Origin: DASSUC01 sp035649895 | GTDB taxonomy: Bacteria; Actinomycetota; Actinomycetes; Mycobacteriales; Micromonosporaceae | Length of the DNA: 64,000 bases | Direction of reading: 5' to 3' | NCBI GenBank assembly: GCA_035649895.1 | Contig: DASRIS010000181.1 | Location: 5,893-69,892 of the forward strand | Part shown: piece after piece, positions 52,044 to 61,134 of the stretch | How positions within the stretch are numbered: the stretch's first letter is position 1 | How the letters are laid out: each line of letters opens with the position of its first letter | The notes under the pieces: model-generated | Told to the model about the DNA's origin: nothing | The model's input: the letters and a program-made list of their open reading frames with translations, nothing else | Database searches by the model: none | Translations under genes and position numbers: made by a program

Positions 52044-55000
52044 CGCACCGCCGTCCGGGCCTCGAACCCCTCGGTGACCCAGACTCCGGCCCAGAACTCG
52101 GGCTCCGCCGGCAGGACCAGCTCCAGCAGCGCGGGAGTGCGCTGGTCGAGCAGGTCGGTCAGGCGCCGCTCGAACCGGGCCAACCGGTCGGCCGCCGCCT
52201 GACCGGTGACCTTGGTCAGGTCCGCCCGTCCGGTCGGCATGCCGAACGCTCGGGCCAGCTCGGTGTAGCGCATGCGGCCCGGGTTGTGCAGGTGCGGGTG
52301 CCGGCCGTCGTCGAACCGGCCGTCACCGGCCGCGCCGGACTGCTTGGCCAGCGACACGCTGCCGCCGTTGTTGCAGACCAGGTACGTCACCGGCGCCCGC
52401 TGCTGCACCGCGGCGACAAAGCCCTGCAACCCGTTGGTGAGCCCCTGGTCACCGAGGCAGCACAGCACCCGGGCGTCCGGCTCGCCGATTGCCAGGCCGG
52501 TCGCGAACGCGATCCCGCCGCCGACGAACGCCCCGTGGTCGCCGACGACGCGTAACCGGTCCGGCAGGAGGTCGTACTCTGCCGCCAGCATGCCGCCGAA
52601 CATCTGGCTGTCGTCGACGAGCACCGGGGTGGCGGACCCGGCGTCCAGCGCCCGGGCGACCGCCGCCGCGACACCGCGGCGGACCAGCCCGGCAACCTCG
52701 GGCAGCGACGGTCGCGCCGGCGGCTGGTCCAGCGCGTCGGCGTACCAGGGCTCGTCAGTCGCGTCGCCGGCCGGCGGCACCGCCGAAGCCAGCGCCTCCA
52801 GCGCGGCGACGACATCGGCGTCGAGCAGGACGTCGTCCGGGCCGAGGTAGCGGTTCTTGCGCACCGCGGCCGGGTTGGTGGTGAGCGCGATCTTGGCGCA
52901 GGACGGCAGCTCCCCGACCACCCGGGCGTAGCAGTTGCGGTCCTCGACGGTGACCAGGACGTCCGCGCCGTGCAGCACCTTGCGCTGCGCCTCGTTGGCC
53001 GGGTCCAGCCAGCCCAGGAACCGCGGTACGGCGGCCCGGCTGAGCCGCTCGAACAGCATCGGCCCCCGCCTGTACCACACCTGCAGCACCGGGGCGCGCA
53101 GCCGGTCGGACAGGCGCGCCAGCGCCGGGCGGAGCCCCCCATGGAGCAGCGCATAGTCGTCGATCAGGATCGCCACCCGCCGGGCGCCCGCGAGCAGCTG
53201 CGCAGCGCGCTCCAGCCCGTCCGGCGCCGTAGCCGCCCGCACGGTCGGCGCCGCGCCGGCCTGCCCGCCGCCGGAGGCCGCTTCCAGCACGGGGAGCGGC
53301 ACCCACGCCGTGTCCAGCACGTCCTGCGGGACGCCCACCAGGACCGGTCCGTACGGCCGGGTCCGGGCCTGCGCGAAGGCGCGGTGGAGAAGGTCCACAA
53401 AGGTCTCGGCGGCCGCCACCCGCTCGGCCGGGTCGGTGGGCACCGCCGACGCTTCGTGCCACGCCTTGGTGAACCGGCCCGCCGACGCGATCAGGTCCGG
53501 CTCGCCGTGGGGCGGGAGGAACGGCGCCGACCCGGTGGACGGCAGCCCGACGACCGCCACCATGCCGACCTCGTTGCGGCGCAGGTCGCCCAGGGCGCCC
53601 AGCGCGTTGGTCAGGCCGCGGGCGCCGTGCAGCACGGCCAGGCCGTTGCCCGGGCGCAGCCGGCTCGCGCCGCCGGCCAGGAAGGCGCACTCGCGGTCAC
53701 CGCGCCCGTTGACCAGCACCTCACCGGGGAGCCGGGCCAGCGCGTCGCAGATGCTGAGCTCCGACGTGCCGGCGTAGGCGAACGCGACCCGGGTGCCGGC
53801 CGCCGCCACCACCGCCGCGACCGTCTCGGCTCCGGTGAGCACCACGCCCGCGGGTCCAGCAGCGGTGTGCTCCGGCAGCAGCTCCCGGGCCGCGTCCTCG
53901 GGTACGCCCAGCGCCTCCGCCACTGCCCGGCTGAGCCGCTCCAGGTCGGCGCGGCGGGCCAGGGCGACCGCCAAGCCGTCCGGGCGCCCGTCCGGGCGGG
54001 TCAGCAGCCGCCGTACCGCGGCAGCCGGTGACCCGCTGGCGGCGAGCACCTCCCGGGCCGCCCGCAGCGCACCGGGGTACCCGCCGAGGCCCTGGACCGG
54101 CCTCGGCTCCGGCGCCCCGGCCGAGGGCATGACGTCGACATCGACCTCTACAGCATTACCGTCGTCCAGCTCGTCGAACCACGCGACGTCCTGTTGCTCC
54201 ACAGTGATCCTCAGCCGGTGCCGCCCCGGGTCGCCGGGTGCCCGTACCAGCAGGGCGACCTCGGCCGCCGTACCCGGCGGGAGCGAGCGGTCCAGCGCGG
54301 TGGCCAGCTGCTCGGTCTCGACCGCGGAGCCGTCGGCGCGGCGCCACCGGTACACCATCCGCACCGGGTACGGCGGTGCGGGGGTCAGCACGGCCGGCCC
54401 CTCGTTGCGCACGACGCAGCAGACCGTGAGCAGCGCACCGGCCGGCACGGGACCCACCGGCCGGACCGGCTCGACACTGACCCGGCACTCGTCGGCACGC
54501 AGCCGGTCGCCCACCGCCCAGACCAGCCGGGGCCTGACCCCGACCCGGTCGAACATCGCGAGCTGGCCCTGCTCATGCGTTCGCGTGGCGTTGGTGGCGA
54601 ACCCGCGCCGGACCCCGGCGAGCAGGTCGGGGCCGACCAGGGCCAGCGCGTACACCTCCCGGGCCGGCAGCGGGGCGGTGGCCACCACCCGGAAGCCCTC
54701 CCGGTCGACCGCGACGACCCGGGCGGTCTCGATCGCCGAGGCCGCGTGCCGGTGCGGGCTGAGCCCGACGAACAACCGGTCGCCGGCGACCACCAGGCCG
54801 CGGGGCCAGCCGGGCAGGGCCAGCCGGCGCCGGATGCGCCCGCCGTCGGGGTCGATCTCCACCAGCTCCCCGGTCGCGGAGTTGCACACCAGCCAGGCAC
54901 CGTCGGCGAAGACCGGGTTGTGCGGGGCCGCAAGCCCGTCCAGCACCCGCTCACCGGTGTCTATGTCAACCAGGCAGCCGCTGGCTGGCCGGCCGGCCGC

Positions 55001-55570
55001 GTCCCAGCCGCGGCGCCGGGAGAACTGCCCGAACGCCGACACCAGCAGCCGCCCGCCATGCCGGAACAGGCCGTTGACATGCCAGCTGTCCGGCTCGCCA
55101 GGGGCCTGCCAGCGGCGGGTCACCGCGCCGTCCGGGCCGACCCACACCACCTCGTTCTGGTCGGTGGCCACCACCAGCACCTGGTCGTCGACGGCGAGCA
55201 CGTCGTGCGGGGCCGACACCTGGTCCAGGCGGTGGTAGCGCAGCACCCCGGTGGCGTCGTAGACCAGCAGCTCGGCCGGGCTGCCGTCCTGGCTCCACAG
55301 GCAGCGGACCAGCCGGTCGCCGGTGGCGTGCAGGCCGGTCCCGGAGACCCGGTCGACAGTCTGGGCCGCCTCAGTCCGGGCCGCCTCGCGGTCACGGTCG
55401 TCGCCTGTGGTGGGGCCCGCTCCACCACCTGGCTCCGCCCCGGCCACGAAGAGGCCGCCGCCGATGGTCTGGTCCGCGTCGAAACAGGAGACGAGCAGGT
55501 GCATGCCGGGTGGGACCAGCGCCGCGAGCGGCTGGCTGGCGGCCTCACGGCCGGCAGGCCCGGCCGTCAC
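52040..55570 (-). CDS. Fusion of beta-propeller-like (TIGR03032-like) domain, Ig-like domain and ThDP-dependent enzyme
   Basis: A 1,176-residue protein in three parts. Residues 20-340 are a repeat-rich sheet domain (LLVSCFDADQTIGGGLFVA, DSWHVNGLFRHGGRLLVSAF) like the DUF4915/TIGR03032 family. Residues 350-475 form an Ig-like module (ALLTVCCVVRNEGPAVL). From about 500 on it is an acetolactate-synthase-like ThDP enzyme: catalytic Glu in AYAGTSELSICDALA and the cofactor motif LCCLGDQGLTNGLQ with CNNGG about 25 residues later, so GDG reads GDQ. Such enzymes decarboxylate 2-oxo acids or form C-C bonds. The GTG at 55570 overlaps the previous stop as GTGA; a GTG at 55573 is equally possible. I know no described protein with this order. 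Confidence 0.78.
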   Translation of the reverse strand: MTAGPAGREAASQPLAALVPPGMHLLVSCFDADQTIGGGLFVAGAEPGGGAGPTTGDDRDREAARTEAAQTVDRVSGTGLHATGDRLVRCLWSQDGSPAELLVYDATGVLRYHRLDQVSAPHDVLAVDDQVLVVATDQNEVVWVGPDGAVTRRWQAPGEPDSWHVNGLFRHGGRLLVSAFGQFSRRRGWDAAGRPASGCLVDIDTGERVLDGLAAPHNPVFADGAWLVCNSATGELVEIDPDGGRIRRRLALPGWPRGLVVAGDRLFVGLSPHRHAASAIETARVVAVDREGFRVVATAPLPAREVYALALVGPDLLAGVRRGFATNATRTHEQGQLAMFDRVGVRPRLVWAVGDRLRADECRVSVEPVRPVGPVPAGALLTVCCVVRNEGPAVLTPAPPYPVRMVYRWRRADGSAVETEQLATALDRSLPPGTAAEVALLVRAPGDPGRHRLRITVEQQDVAWFDELDDGNAVEVDVDVMPSAGAPEPRPVQGLGGYPGALRAAREVLAASGSPAAAVRRLLTRPDGRPDGLAVALARRADLERLSRAVAEALGVPEDAARELLPEHTAAGPAGVVLTGAETVAAVVAAAGTRVAFAYAGTSELSICDALARLPGEVLVNGRGDRECAFLAGGASRLRPGNGLAVLHGARGLTNALGALGDLRRNEVGMVAVVGLPSTGSAPFLPPHGEPDLIASAGRFTKAWHEASAVPTDPAERVAAAETFVDLLHRAFAQARTRPYGPVLVGVPQDVLDTAWVPLPVLEAASGGGQAGAAPTVRAATAPDGLERAAQLLAGARRVAILIDDYALLHGGLRPALARLSDRLRAPVLQVWYRRGPMLFERLSRAAVPRFLGWLDPANEAQRKVLHGADVLVTVEDRNCYARVVGELPSCAKIALTTNPAAVRKNRYLGPDDVLLDADVVAALEALASAVPPAGDATDEPWYADALDQPPARPSLPEVAGLVRRGVAAAVARALDAGSATPVLVDDSQMFGGMLAAEYDLLPDRLRVVGDHGAFVGGGIAFATGLAIGEPDARVLCCLGDQGLTNGLQGFVAAVQQRAPVTYLVCNNGGSVSLAKQSGAAGDGRFDDGRHPHLHNPGRMRYTELARAFGMPTGRADLTKVTGQAAADRLARFERRLTDLLDQRTPALLELVLPAEPEFWAGVWVTEGFEARTAVR

Positions 55571-57558
55571 CACGCGCCACCCGCCGCCGTTCGCACTCCA
55601 CCCGCCGGCAGCCGCCCGCCATCCACCGCGGATCCGCCTGCTGCGGGCTCTTTCGCCGCAGACCCATCCACCGTGGGCTCCGGCACGCCGTAGATGTCCA
55701 CAGTAGACTCATCTAGCTCAGGCCTGTCCTCGGTGGGCCGGCTGCCAAGCACGTTGCCGGTCCACCGCCGGGCACCGGTGCCGGCGAGGAAGGCGACCAC
55801 TCCGGCGAGCTCCGCGCCGGCGTGGGCCGTGCCGGTGGCGGCGGCCCAGGGGTCGGCGTCGAGGACCACCCCGTTGACGCTCACCTCGTACCCGGCCGCC
55901 ACGCTGGCGAGCTCGTCCACCGCCGCCCGCGGGTCCTCCCACGCGGCCAGCACGACCGTCCCACCCAGTCCCTGGCGTGCGAACACCGGTAGTGCCGCCC
56001 GCGCCAGGGCGGTGCCGGCACCGGCGGTGACCTGCACCAGGACATCGAACCCGCCGTACGCCAGGACCGCGGCCTCGACCGTCGCCGCCGGGTCGGCCGG
56101 GTCGGCGGCCAGCGCCACCGCCCGCCCTTCGCCGTAGCCCGCCACGATCGCCGCCGCGGCCTGCGCCGTGTCCCGGTGCGGGCCGGCCAGCGCGACGTGC
56201 GCGTCGAGCGCGGCCAGCCGGCGCGCCAGCTCGGCCGGGACGGGCCCGGCACCGGCGACCAGCACGATGGTGCCGGCCAGCGCGCCCAGCGGCGGGCGCA
56301 GCTGTGGCTTGAGGCGCATCAGCGGCCAGTACTCGTCGGCGAAGCCCTGCGCCTCGGTCAGCGTCACGTAGCCGCCGGCCGCCTCGGCCACCCGTACCAC
56401 GGCCATGGTCTGTCCGAAGTGGTCGGTCGACAGGCGGGCCTTGGCCGCCTCCGAGCCGGCGCCCACCACGCCGATGCCGGGCAGCACCACCACCCGCGGC
56501 GCGTCGCCGCGGGGCGGCATCGTGGTGTCGGTGGTGGCGTGCCGGTCGTAGTAGTCCTGCTGCCAGCGTCGGTGTCCGGCGATGGCCTCGTCCATGACCG
56601 CCACCGGGTTGTCCACGCCGGCCAGGCCGGCGGCCACGACCAGCGGCCGGTAACCCACGGTGACCAGATGGTCCGGGCAGGCCGGGCCGCGCAGGCTCGC
56701 CTGTGGACCAAGCCGTGAGCAGCTGAAACCCACCGCGTCGGCGCTGCGGTCGACCCGTAGCACGCCGTACCCGTCGGGGGCCGTGACCCCGCGGACCACC
56801 GGCAGCACCGTGGTGAGCAGGCGGTCCGCGACCTCGGCCGGGACTTCAGCGGTGACCGGCCCGCCGAGGTCCATCGGCTGCCGCACCCGGGCGGCGAGCG
56901 CCTCGGTGGCCCGGCGCACCGCCTCGTGCGAGTTGCGGTAGCACTGCTCTGCGGTGTCTGCCCAGGTGAGCAGCCCGTGGTTGGCCATCAGCACGAACCG
57001 GCAGCGCGGCTGCGCGGCGATCCGGTCACCCAGCTCCCGGGCCACGTCCACATCGAACTGGCGGTAGTCGAACCAGATCGCCTCCGCGCCGAAGGCCTCA
57101 TCGGCCAGCTCACGACCGTCCGGAATGGAGGTCAGCGCGATCACCGCGTCCGGGTGGGTGTGGTCCACATGCGCCGCGTCGATGAACGCGTGGGTGAGCG
57201 TCTCGATGCCGGGCCGCGGCTGCTCGCCGCGCAGCCCGCAGGAGACCAGGTACGCCACCATCGCGGCCTCGTCGACCGGCCCGGCCCGCCACAGTGCCCG
57301 CAGGTCGTCCAGGCGCAGCACCGGGAACTGCGCACTGTCGCAGGTCGCGCCGTCGCAGCCCCAGGCGCTCATCCACATGACACGGACCTGCCGTCCCAGG
57401 TGGTCGGTTGCGACGCCCTTGCCGGAGAAGTTGCCGCCGCCCTCCCGCACCAGGGCGGGGTCCGCGCCGACCAGCCGCGCGCGGTAGACCACCTCGTCAG
57501 GACCGGAGAGCTCCTTGGCGACCGACGGGTCCCACCCGTCAACCGGTTCGACGAACAT
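55567..57558 (-). CDS. Bifunctional class II aldolase/short-chain dehydrogenase-type protein
   Basis: A 663-residue protein. Residues 25-210 have the class II aldolase/adducin fold with zinc ligands in VDHTHPDAV (His133, His135) and MANHGLLTW (His194) and the phosphate loop REGGGNFSGK. The second half (about 420-610) is a short-chain-dehydrogenase-like domain in which the nucleotide motif is degenerate (VLVAGAGPVPAELARRL). This order is that of RhaD-type sugar-phosphate aldolase/dehydrogenase fusions. A tail of about 50 residues is repetitive (DGSAAKEPAAGGSAVDGG). The ATG at 57558 follows GGGGGG. It is the first gene of the leftward operon, divergent from the FGGY kinase gene. Confidence 0.85.
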   Translation of the reverse strand: MFVEPVDGWDPSVAKELSGPDEVVYRARLVGADPALVREGGGNFSGKGVATDHLGRQVRVMWMSAWGCDGATCDSAQFPVLRLDDLRALWRAGPVDEAAMVAYLVSCGLRGEQPRPGIETLTHAFIDAAHVDHTHPDAVIALTSIPDGRELADEAFGAEAIWFDYRQFDVDVARELGDRIAAQPRCRFVLMANHGLLTWADTAEQCYRNSHEAVRRATEALAARVRQPMDLGGPVTAEVPAEVADRLLTTVLPVVRGVTAPDGYGVLRVDRSADAVGFSCSRLGPQASLRGPACPDHLVTVGYRPLVVAAGLAGVDNPVAVMDEAIAGHRRWQQDYYDRHATTDTTMPPRGDAPRVVVLPGIGVVGAGSEAAKARLSTDHFGQTMAVVRVAEAAGGYVTLTEAQGFADEYWPLMRLKPQLRPPLGALAGTIVLVAGAGPVPAELARRLAALDAHVALAGPHRDTAQAAAAIVAGYGEGRAVALAADPADPAATVEAAVLAYGGFDVLVQVTAGAGTALARAALPVFARQGLGGTVVLAAWEDPRAAVDELASVAAGYEVSVNGVVLDADPWAAATGTAHAGAELAGVVAFLAGTGARRWTGNVLGSRPTEDRPELDESTVDIYGVPEPTVDGSAAKEPAAGGSAVDGGRLPAGGVRTAAGGAW

Positions 57559-57701
57559 GCGGTAGCCCCCCACGCCGTACCTCGCCGGACCCACACAGCA
57601 GACGGCAAAGAGCGCCACCACCGGGTACGCGGAGGGCGTCCAGCGAGTGGCACCATTCGCCGTCGGCCACCGACCTTAGAACACCCGTCAGGGAGCGTCT
57701 A

Positions 57702-57716
57702 GTTGTCCGGGACAAC
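57702..57716. promoter_or_regulatory. Palindromic operator candidate in the divergent control region
   Basis: GTTGTCCGGGACAAC is a perfect 7-1-7 inverted repeat in the 290 bp between the aldolase/SDR (start 57558) and kinase (start 57849) genes. A weaker relative, GTTG-8-CAAC, lies at 57819-57834 just before the kinase start. Placement suggests that one regulator controls both operons; no regulator gene is present inside the cluster as seen here. Confidence 0.6.
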
Positions 57717-57848
57717 GCCCTGGCAGGGCCAGCCGCCGGTGGTCGTGTGGCGCGGGTGGCAGGCATCGGCTAGCCTGCGGAGGCTTCGAGGCCAGCAACG
57801 GTGACATCTCACCGGATTGTTGAACATGGACAACGACGGGGCGACGGC

Positions 57849-59489
57849 ATGGTCGGGCTGGACGGCGGGGACCGGTACGTGCTCGGTGTCGACACCGGGC
57901 TGACGGTCACCAAAGCCGTCGTCTTCGACGCCCGGGGGCAGGCCGCGGGCCAGGGCAGCACCCGCTCCGACCACTACTCCCCGCGGGCCCGCTGGGTGGA
58001 GAAGGACCCCGAGGCCGAGTGGGAGGCCGCGGTGTCCGCGATCGCGACCGCGGTCGCCCGGTCCGGGGTGGCGCCCACCCGCATCGCCGCGGTCGGCGTG
58101 ACCGGCCACGGGGACGGCCTCTACCTGCTCGACCGGGCTGGGCGGCCGGCCCGGCCAGCGATCCCGTCACTGGACACCCGGCCTGACGCCATCGTCGCGC
58201 AGTGGCAGGCCAGCGGGGTCGCCGACCGGGTGCTGGAGCTCAGCGGCGAGGCGCCGTTCCCGCAGCACGCCCCGGCCAAGCTCGCCTGGCTGCGCGAGCA
58301 CGAGCCGGACAGCCTGGACCGGGCCGCCCATCTGCTCTTCGCCAAGGACTGGGTCAAGTTCCGGCTCACCGGGGAGATCTGCACCGACCCCACCGAGGCG
58401 AGCGCCGGCTTCACCGACGTGTCCGGCGAGCGCTACAGCCGGGCGGTGCTCGACGCGTACGGTCTCGGCGACTGCTTCCACCTGCTCCCGCCGGTCGTCG
58501 CCTCGACGCAGGTCATCGGCACGGTCCGGCCCGCCGCCGCCGAGGCCACCGGCCTCGCCCCTGGCACGCCGGTGGTCTCCGGGCTGCACGACGTGGACGC
58601 GTCGGCGCTGGGCGCCGGCTGCCTGCGCGCCGGGCAGCTCACCATGGTCGCCGGCACGTACAGCGTCAACGAGGTGCTCGCGGCGGCCCCCACGGTGGAC
58701 GCCCGCTGGCTGTGCCGCGGCTGGATCCATCCAGGACTGTGGATGCATATGTCCACCTCGGCCGCGTCAGCCACGAACCTGGAGTGGTTCGTCCGGCAGC
58801 TCTGCCCGAGCGAGTGCGCGGCCGCGGGGCCGGACGGGTCGCCGTTCGACCTGCTGACCGACGAGATCGCGGCGGCCGACGGGCACGACGGGGAGCTGAT
58901 CTACCTGCCGTTCCTGTTCGGCTCGCCGCACGGGCCGCTGGCCAGCGCCGGGTTCCTCGGCCTGCGCGGCTGGCACCGCCGGGGCCACCTGCTGCGGGCG
59001 CTGATGGAGGGCGTGGTCTTCAACCACCGCACCCATGTCGATGCGCTGCGCTCCCGGCTGCCGGTCACCGAGGCCCGCCTCGCCGGTGGCGGCTCGCGCA
59101 GCCCCTGGTGGAGCCAGCTCTTCGCGGACGTGCTCGACCTGCCGGTCACGGTGACCGACGCGGCCGAGACCGGCACCCGCGGCGCGGCCATGTGCGCGGG
59201 CGTGGCCGCCGGCATCTACGGCTCGCTGGCCGAGGCCGGTGAGCAGGCGATCCGCATCGCGCGGGTGCACACCCCGTCCGACGGCGCGCGCCGCGACCGG
59301 CTGGCCCACACCTACCAGGCGTACCAGCTCGCGGTCGAGGCCCTGCCACCGCTGTGGCAGGCGCTGGACCGCGCCGCCCTGGCCAGGGACCGCACCGCTT
59401 CGTACCCCGACCCGCTCCCGGCCGAGCCGGTCCCGCTCCCGGCCGATTCGGTCCCGCAGGAGTCCCGGGTCGGGGTGGCGGCCGGATGA
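57849..59489 (+). CDS. FGGY-family carbohydrate kinase
   Basis: A 546-residue sugar kinase. The N-terminal phosphate-binding motif is LGVDTGLTVTKAVVFD, the FGGY substrate region has VTGHGDGLYLLD and SGLHDVDASALGAG (with the catalytic Asp), and the ATP site is LAGGGSRSPWWSQLFAD. It belongs to the xylulokinase/ribulokinase/erythritol-kinase group; the ligand is probably a ketose or polyol. The C-terminal 25 residues are a Pro/Ala/Val repeat. The ATG at 57849 begins just before the core; an ATG-less extension to 57801 is possible. Its stop overlaps the aminotransferase start by 4 bp (ATGA). Confidence 0.9.
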   Translation: MVGLDGGDRYVLGVDTGLTVTKAVVFDARGQAAGQGSTRSDHYSPRARWVEKDPEAEWEAAVSAIATAVARSGVAPTRIAAVGVTGHGDGLYLLDRAGRPARPAIPSLDTRPDAIVAQWQASGVADRVLELSGEAPFPQHAPAKLAWLREHEPDSLDRAAHLLFAKDWVKFRLTGEICTDPTEASAGFTDVSGERYSRAVLDAYGLGDCFHLLPPVVASTQVIGTVRPAAAEATGLAPGTPVVSGLHDVDASALGAGCLRAGQLTMVAGTYSVNEVLAAAPTVDARWLCRGWIHPGLWMHMSTSAASATNLEWFVRQLCPSECAAAGPDGSPFDLLTDEIAAADGHDGELIYLPFLFGSPHGPLASAGFLGLRGWHRRGHLLRALMEGVVFNHRTHVDALRSRLPVTEARLAGGGSRSPWWSQLFADVLDLPVTVTDAAETGTRGAAMCAGVAAGIYGSLAEAGEQAIRIARVHTPSDGARRDRLAHTYQAYQLAVEALPPLWQALDRAALARDRTASYPDPLPAEPVPLPADSVPQESRVGVAAG

Positions 59490-60886
59490 CCCGCGATGAC
59501 GCGAAGGGAAGCCGGATGACGCGAAGGGAAGCCAGCGTGGACGCACCCGACCGGGCCGTCGCGGCGACGGCCTTCGCCCGGGTACGCCGCCACCAGTCAC
59601 CCGCGCTCGCCCTGGCCGGCAAGTTCGCCGGCCGCGACGCCGTTGAGGTCGAGGCCGAGGGCTGCTGGGTACGCCTGTCCGACGGGCGGCGGGTGCTCGA
59701 CTTCGCCTCGTACGCGGTGACCCTGCTCGGCCACCGCCACCCCGACGTCGTCGAAGCGGTCCGCCGCCAGCTGGACCGGATGACCGTGTCCACGCGCAGC
59801 CTGACCAACCCGGTCACCGCCGAGGCCGCCGCCAGCCTGGTCGACTACCTCGGCGGCGGCCTGCCCCGGGTCTACTTCGGACTGAACGGCACGGACGCCG
59901 TCGAGGCCGCGGTCAAGCTGGCCCGGCTCGCCACCGGCCGCCGGCGGGTGCTGGCGCTGGAGGGCGCCTACCACGGCAAGTCCATGGGCTCGCTGGCCTT
60001 GACCCACAACCCGTACTTCCGGACCGGGCTGGACGGCCTGCTCCCCGGCGGCACGCACGTGGCCCCCGGCGACGCCGACGCCGTCGACCGGGAGCTGGCA
60101 GCCGGCGACGTGGCCGCGGTGATCTTCGAGCCGGTGCAGGGCGAGGGCGGGGTCGTCCCGATCGACCCGGCGTTCCTGCGGCACCTGGTCGACGCCGCAC
60201 ACCGGCACGGCGCGTTCGCCATCGCCGACGAGATCCAGACCGGGCTGCGCCGGTGCGGCGAGCGGTCCGTCGCGCTCGCCGACGGGCTGCCGGTCGACGC
60301 GGTGCTGGTGGGCAAGCCGCTCGGCGGCGGGGTGCTGCCGGTGTCGGCCGCCGTGTGCGGCGAGAAGCTCTACGCGACGCTCACCGCCGACCCGTTCCGG
60401 CACACCGCGACCTTCGGCGGGCAGCCGCTGGGGTGCGCCGCGTCGCTCGCCGCGACCCAGGCCGTGGAGCGGCTGGCCGAGCGTGGCGGGCAGGTCAGCG
60501 CCGCGGTCCGCGCGGGCCTGGCGGCGCTGCGGCGGGAGCATCCCCGGGCCATCATCGATGTACGCGGCCGCGGCCTGCTGTGGGGCGTCGAGCTGGCCTC
60601 GGCGCACCTGGCCGGCGAGGTGGTGGTCAACCTCGCGGAGGAGGGCCTGCTGGTCTCGCCATGCCTGGCCCGGCCGGCCAGCCTGCGGCTGCTGCCGCCG
60701 CTGGTCGCCAGCGACGCTGACGTGGCCACCGCAATGGGCGCGCTGGGCCGGGCGGTGCAGCGGGCGTCCGCGGTGGTCGACGGGTCCGACCTGGCCAGTG
60801 CGTCCGGCCTGGCCAGCGCGTCCGGCGTGGCTAGTGCGTCCGGCGTGGCGACCCGCGTTCCCGAGGTAGAGGAGCTTCCCGCATGA
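59486..60886 (+). CDS. Class III PLP-dependent aminotransferase
   Basis: A 466-residue aminotransferase of the ornithine/GABA/glutamate-semialdehyde class. The PLP Asp is in AFAIADEIQTG, the PLP Lys in AVLVGKPLGGGVLP, and the GLNGTDAVEAAVKLAR and GAYHGKSMG blocks are normal. It transfers an amino group to an aldehyde or ketone. Three candidate starts exist: ATG 59486 (ATGA overlap with the kinase), ATG 59516 and GTG 59537. The last two each lie after AAGGGAAG and arose by a 19 bp duplication. The C-terminus has 18 bp repeats encoding LASASG-like units. It is coupled to the acyl carrier protein gene by a 4 bp overlap. Confidence 0.9.
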   Translation: MTRDDAKGSRMTRREASVDAPDRAVAATAFARVRRHQSPALALAGKFAGRDAVEVEAEGCWVRLSDGRRVLDFASYAVTLLGHRHPDVVEAVRRQLDRMTVSTRSLTNPVTAEAAASLVDYLGGGLPRVYFGLNGTDAVEAAVKLARLATGRRRVLALEGAYHGKSMGSLALTHNPYFRTGLDGLLPGGTHVAPGDADAVDRELAAGDVAAVIFEPVQGEGGVVPIDPAFLRHLVDAAHRHGAFAIADEIQTGLRRCGERSVALADGLPVDAVLVGKPLGGGVLPVSAAVCGEKLYATLTADPFRHTATFGGQPLGCAASLAATQAVERLAERGGQVSAAVRAGLAALRREHPRAIIDVRGRGLLWGVELASAHLAGEVVVNLAEEGLLVSPCLARPASLRLLPPLVASDADVATAMGALGRAVQRASAVVDGSDLASASGLASASGVASASGVATRVPEVEELPA

Positions 60887-61134
60887 ACCGAGCCGAGCTC
60901 TCCGCGCTCGTCCGCGGCAAGGTGGCCGAGGTGCTCGGTGTCGAGACCGAGGAGATCACCGAGGACACCAACCTGGAGACCGACTACGGCATCGACAGCC
61001 TGGAGCTGATGGAGATCGGCACCCGCCTCGAGGTCGCGCTGGACGTGCGGCTCCAGCTGACGGACCTGGTGCAGATCCACACCGTCGGACAGGCGGTCGA
61101 GGCACTGTCGGCCCGGGTGGGCGCGTCGGCATGA
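60883..61134 (+). CDS. Acyl carrier protein
   Basis: An 83-residue stand-alone carrier protein. Ser39 in YGIDSLELMEI is the 4'-phosphopantetheine site, and the acidic helix II and III pattern is typical. It is not the housekeeping AcpP by context, since no fab operon is present. The ATG overlaps the aminotransferase stop and its stop overlaps the ketoacyl synthase start, both as ATGA, so the three proteins are likely made in matched amounts. It would hold the growing or starter acyl unit. Confidence 0.95.
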   Translation: MNRAELSALVRGKVAEVLGVETEEITEDTNLETDYGIDSLELMEIGTRLEVALDVRLQLTDLVQIHTVGQAVEALSARVGASA

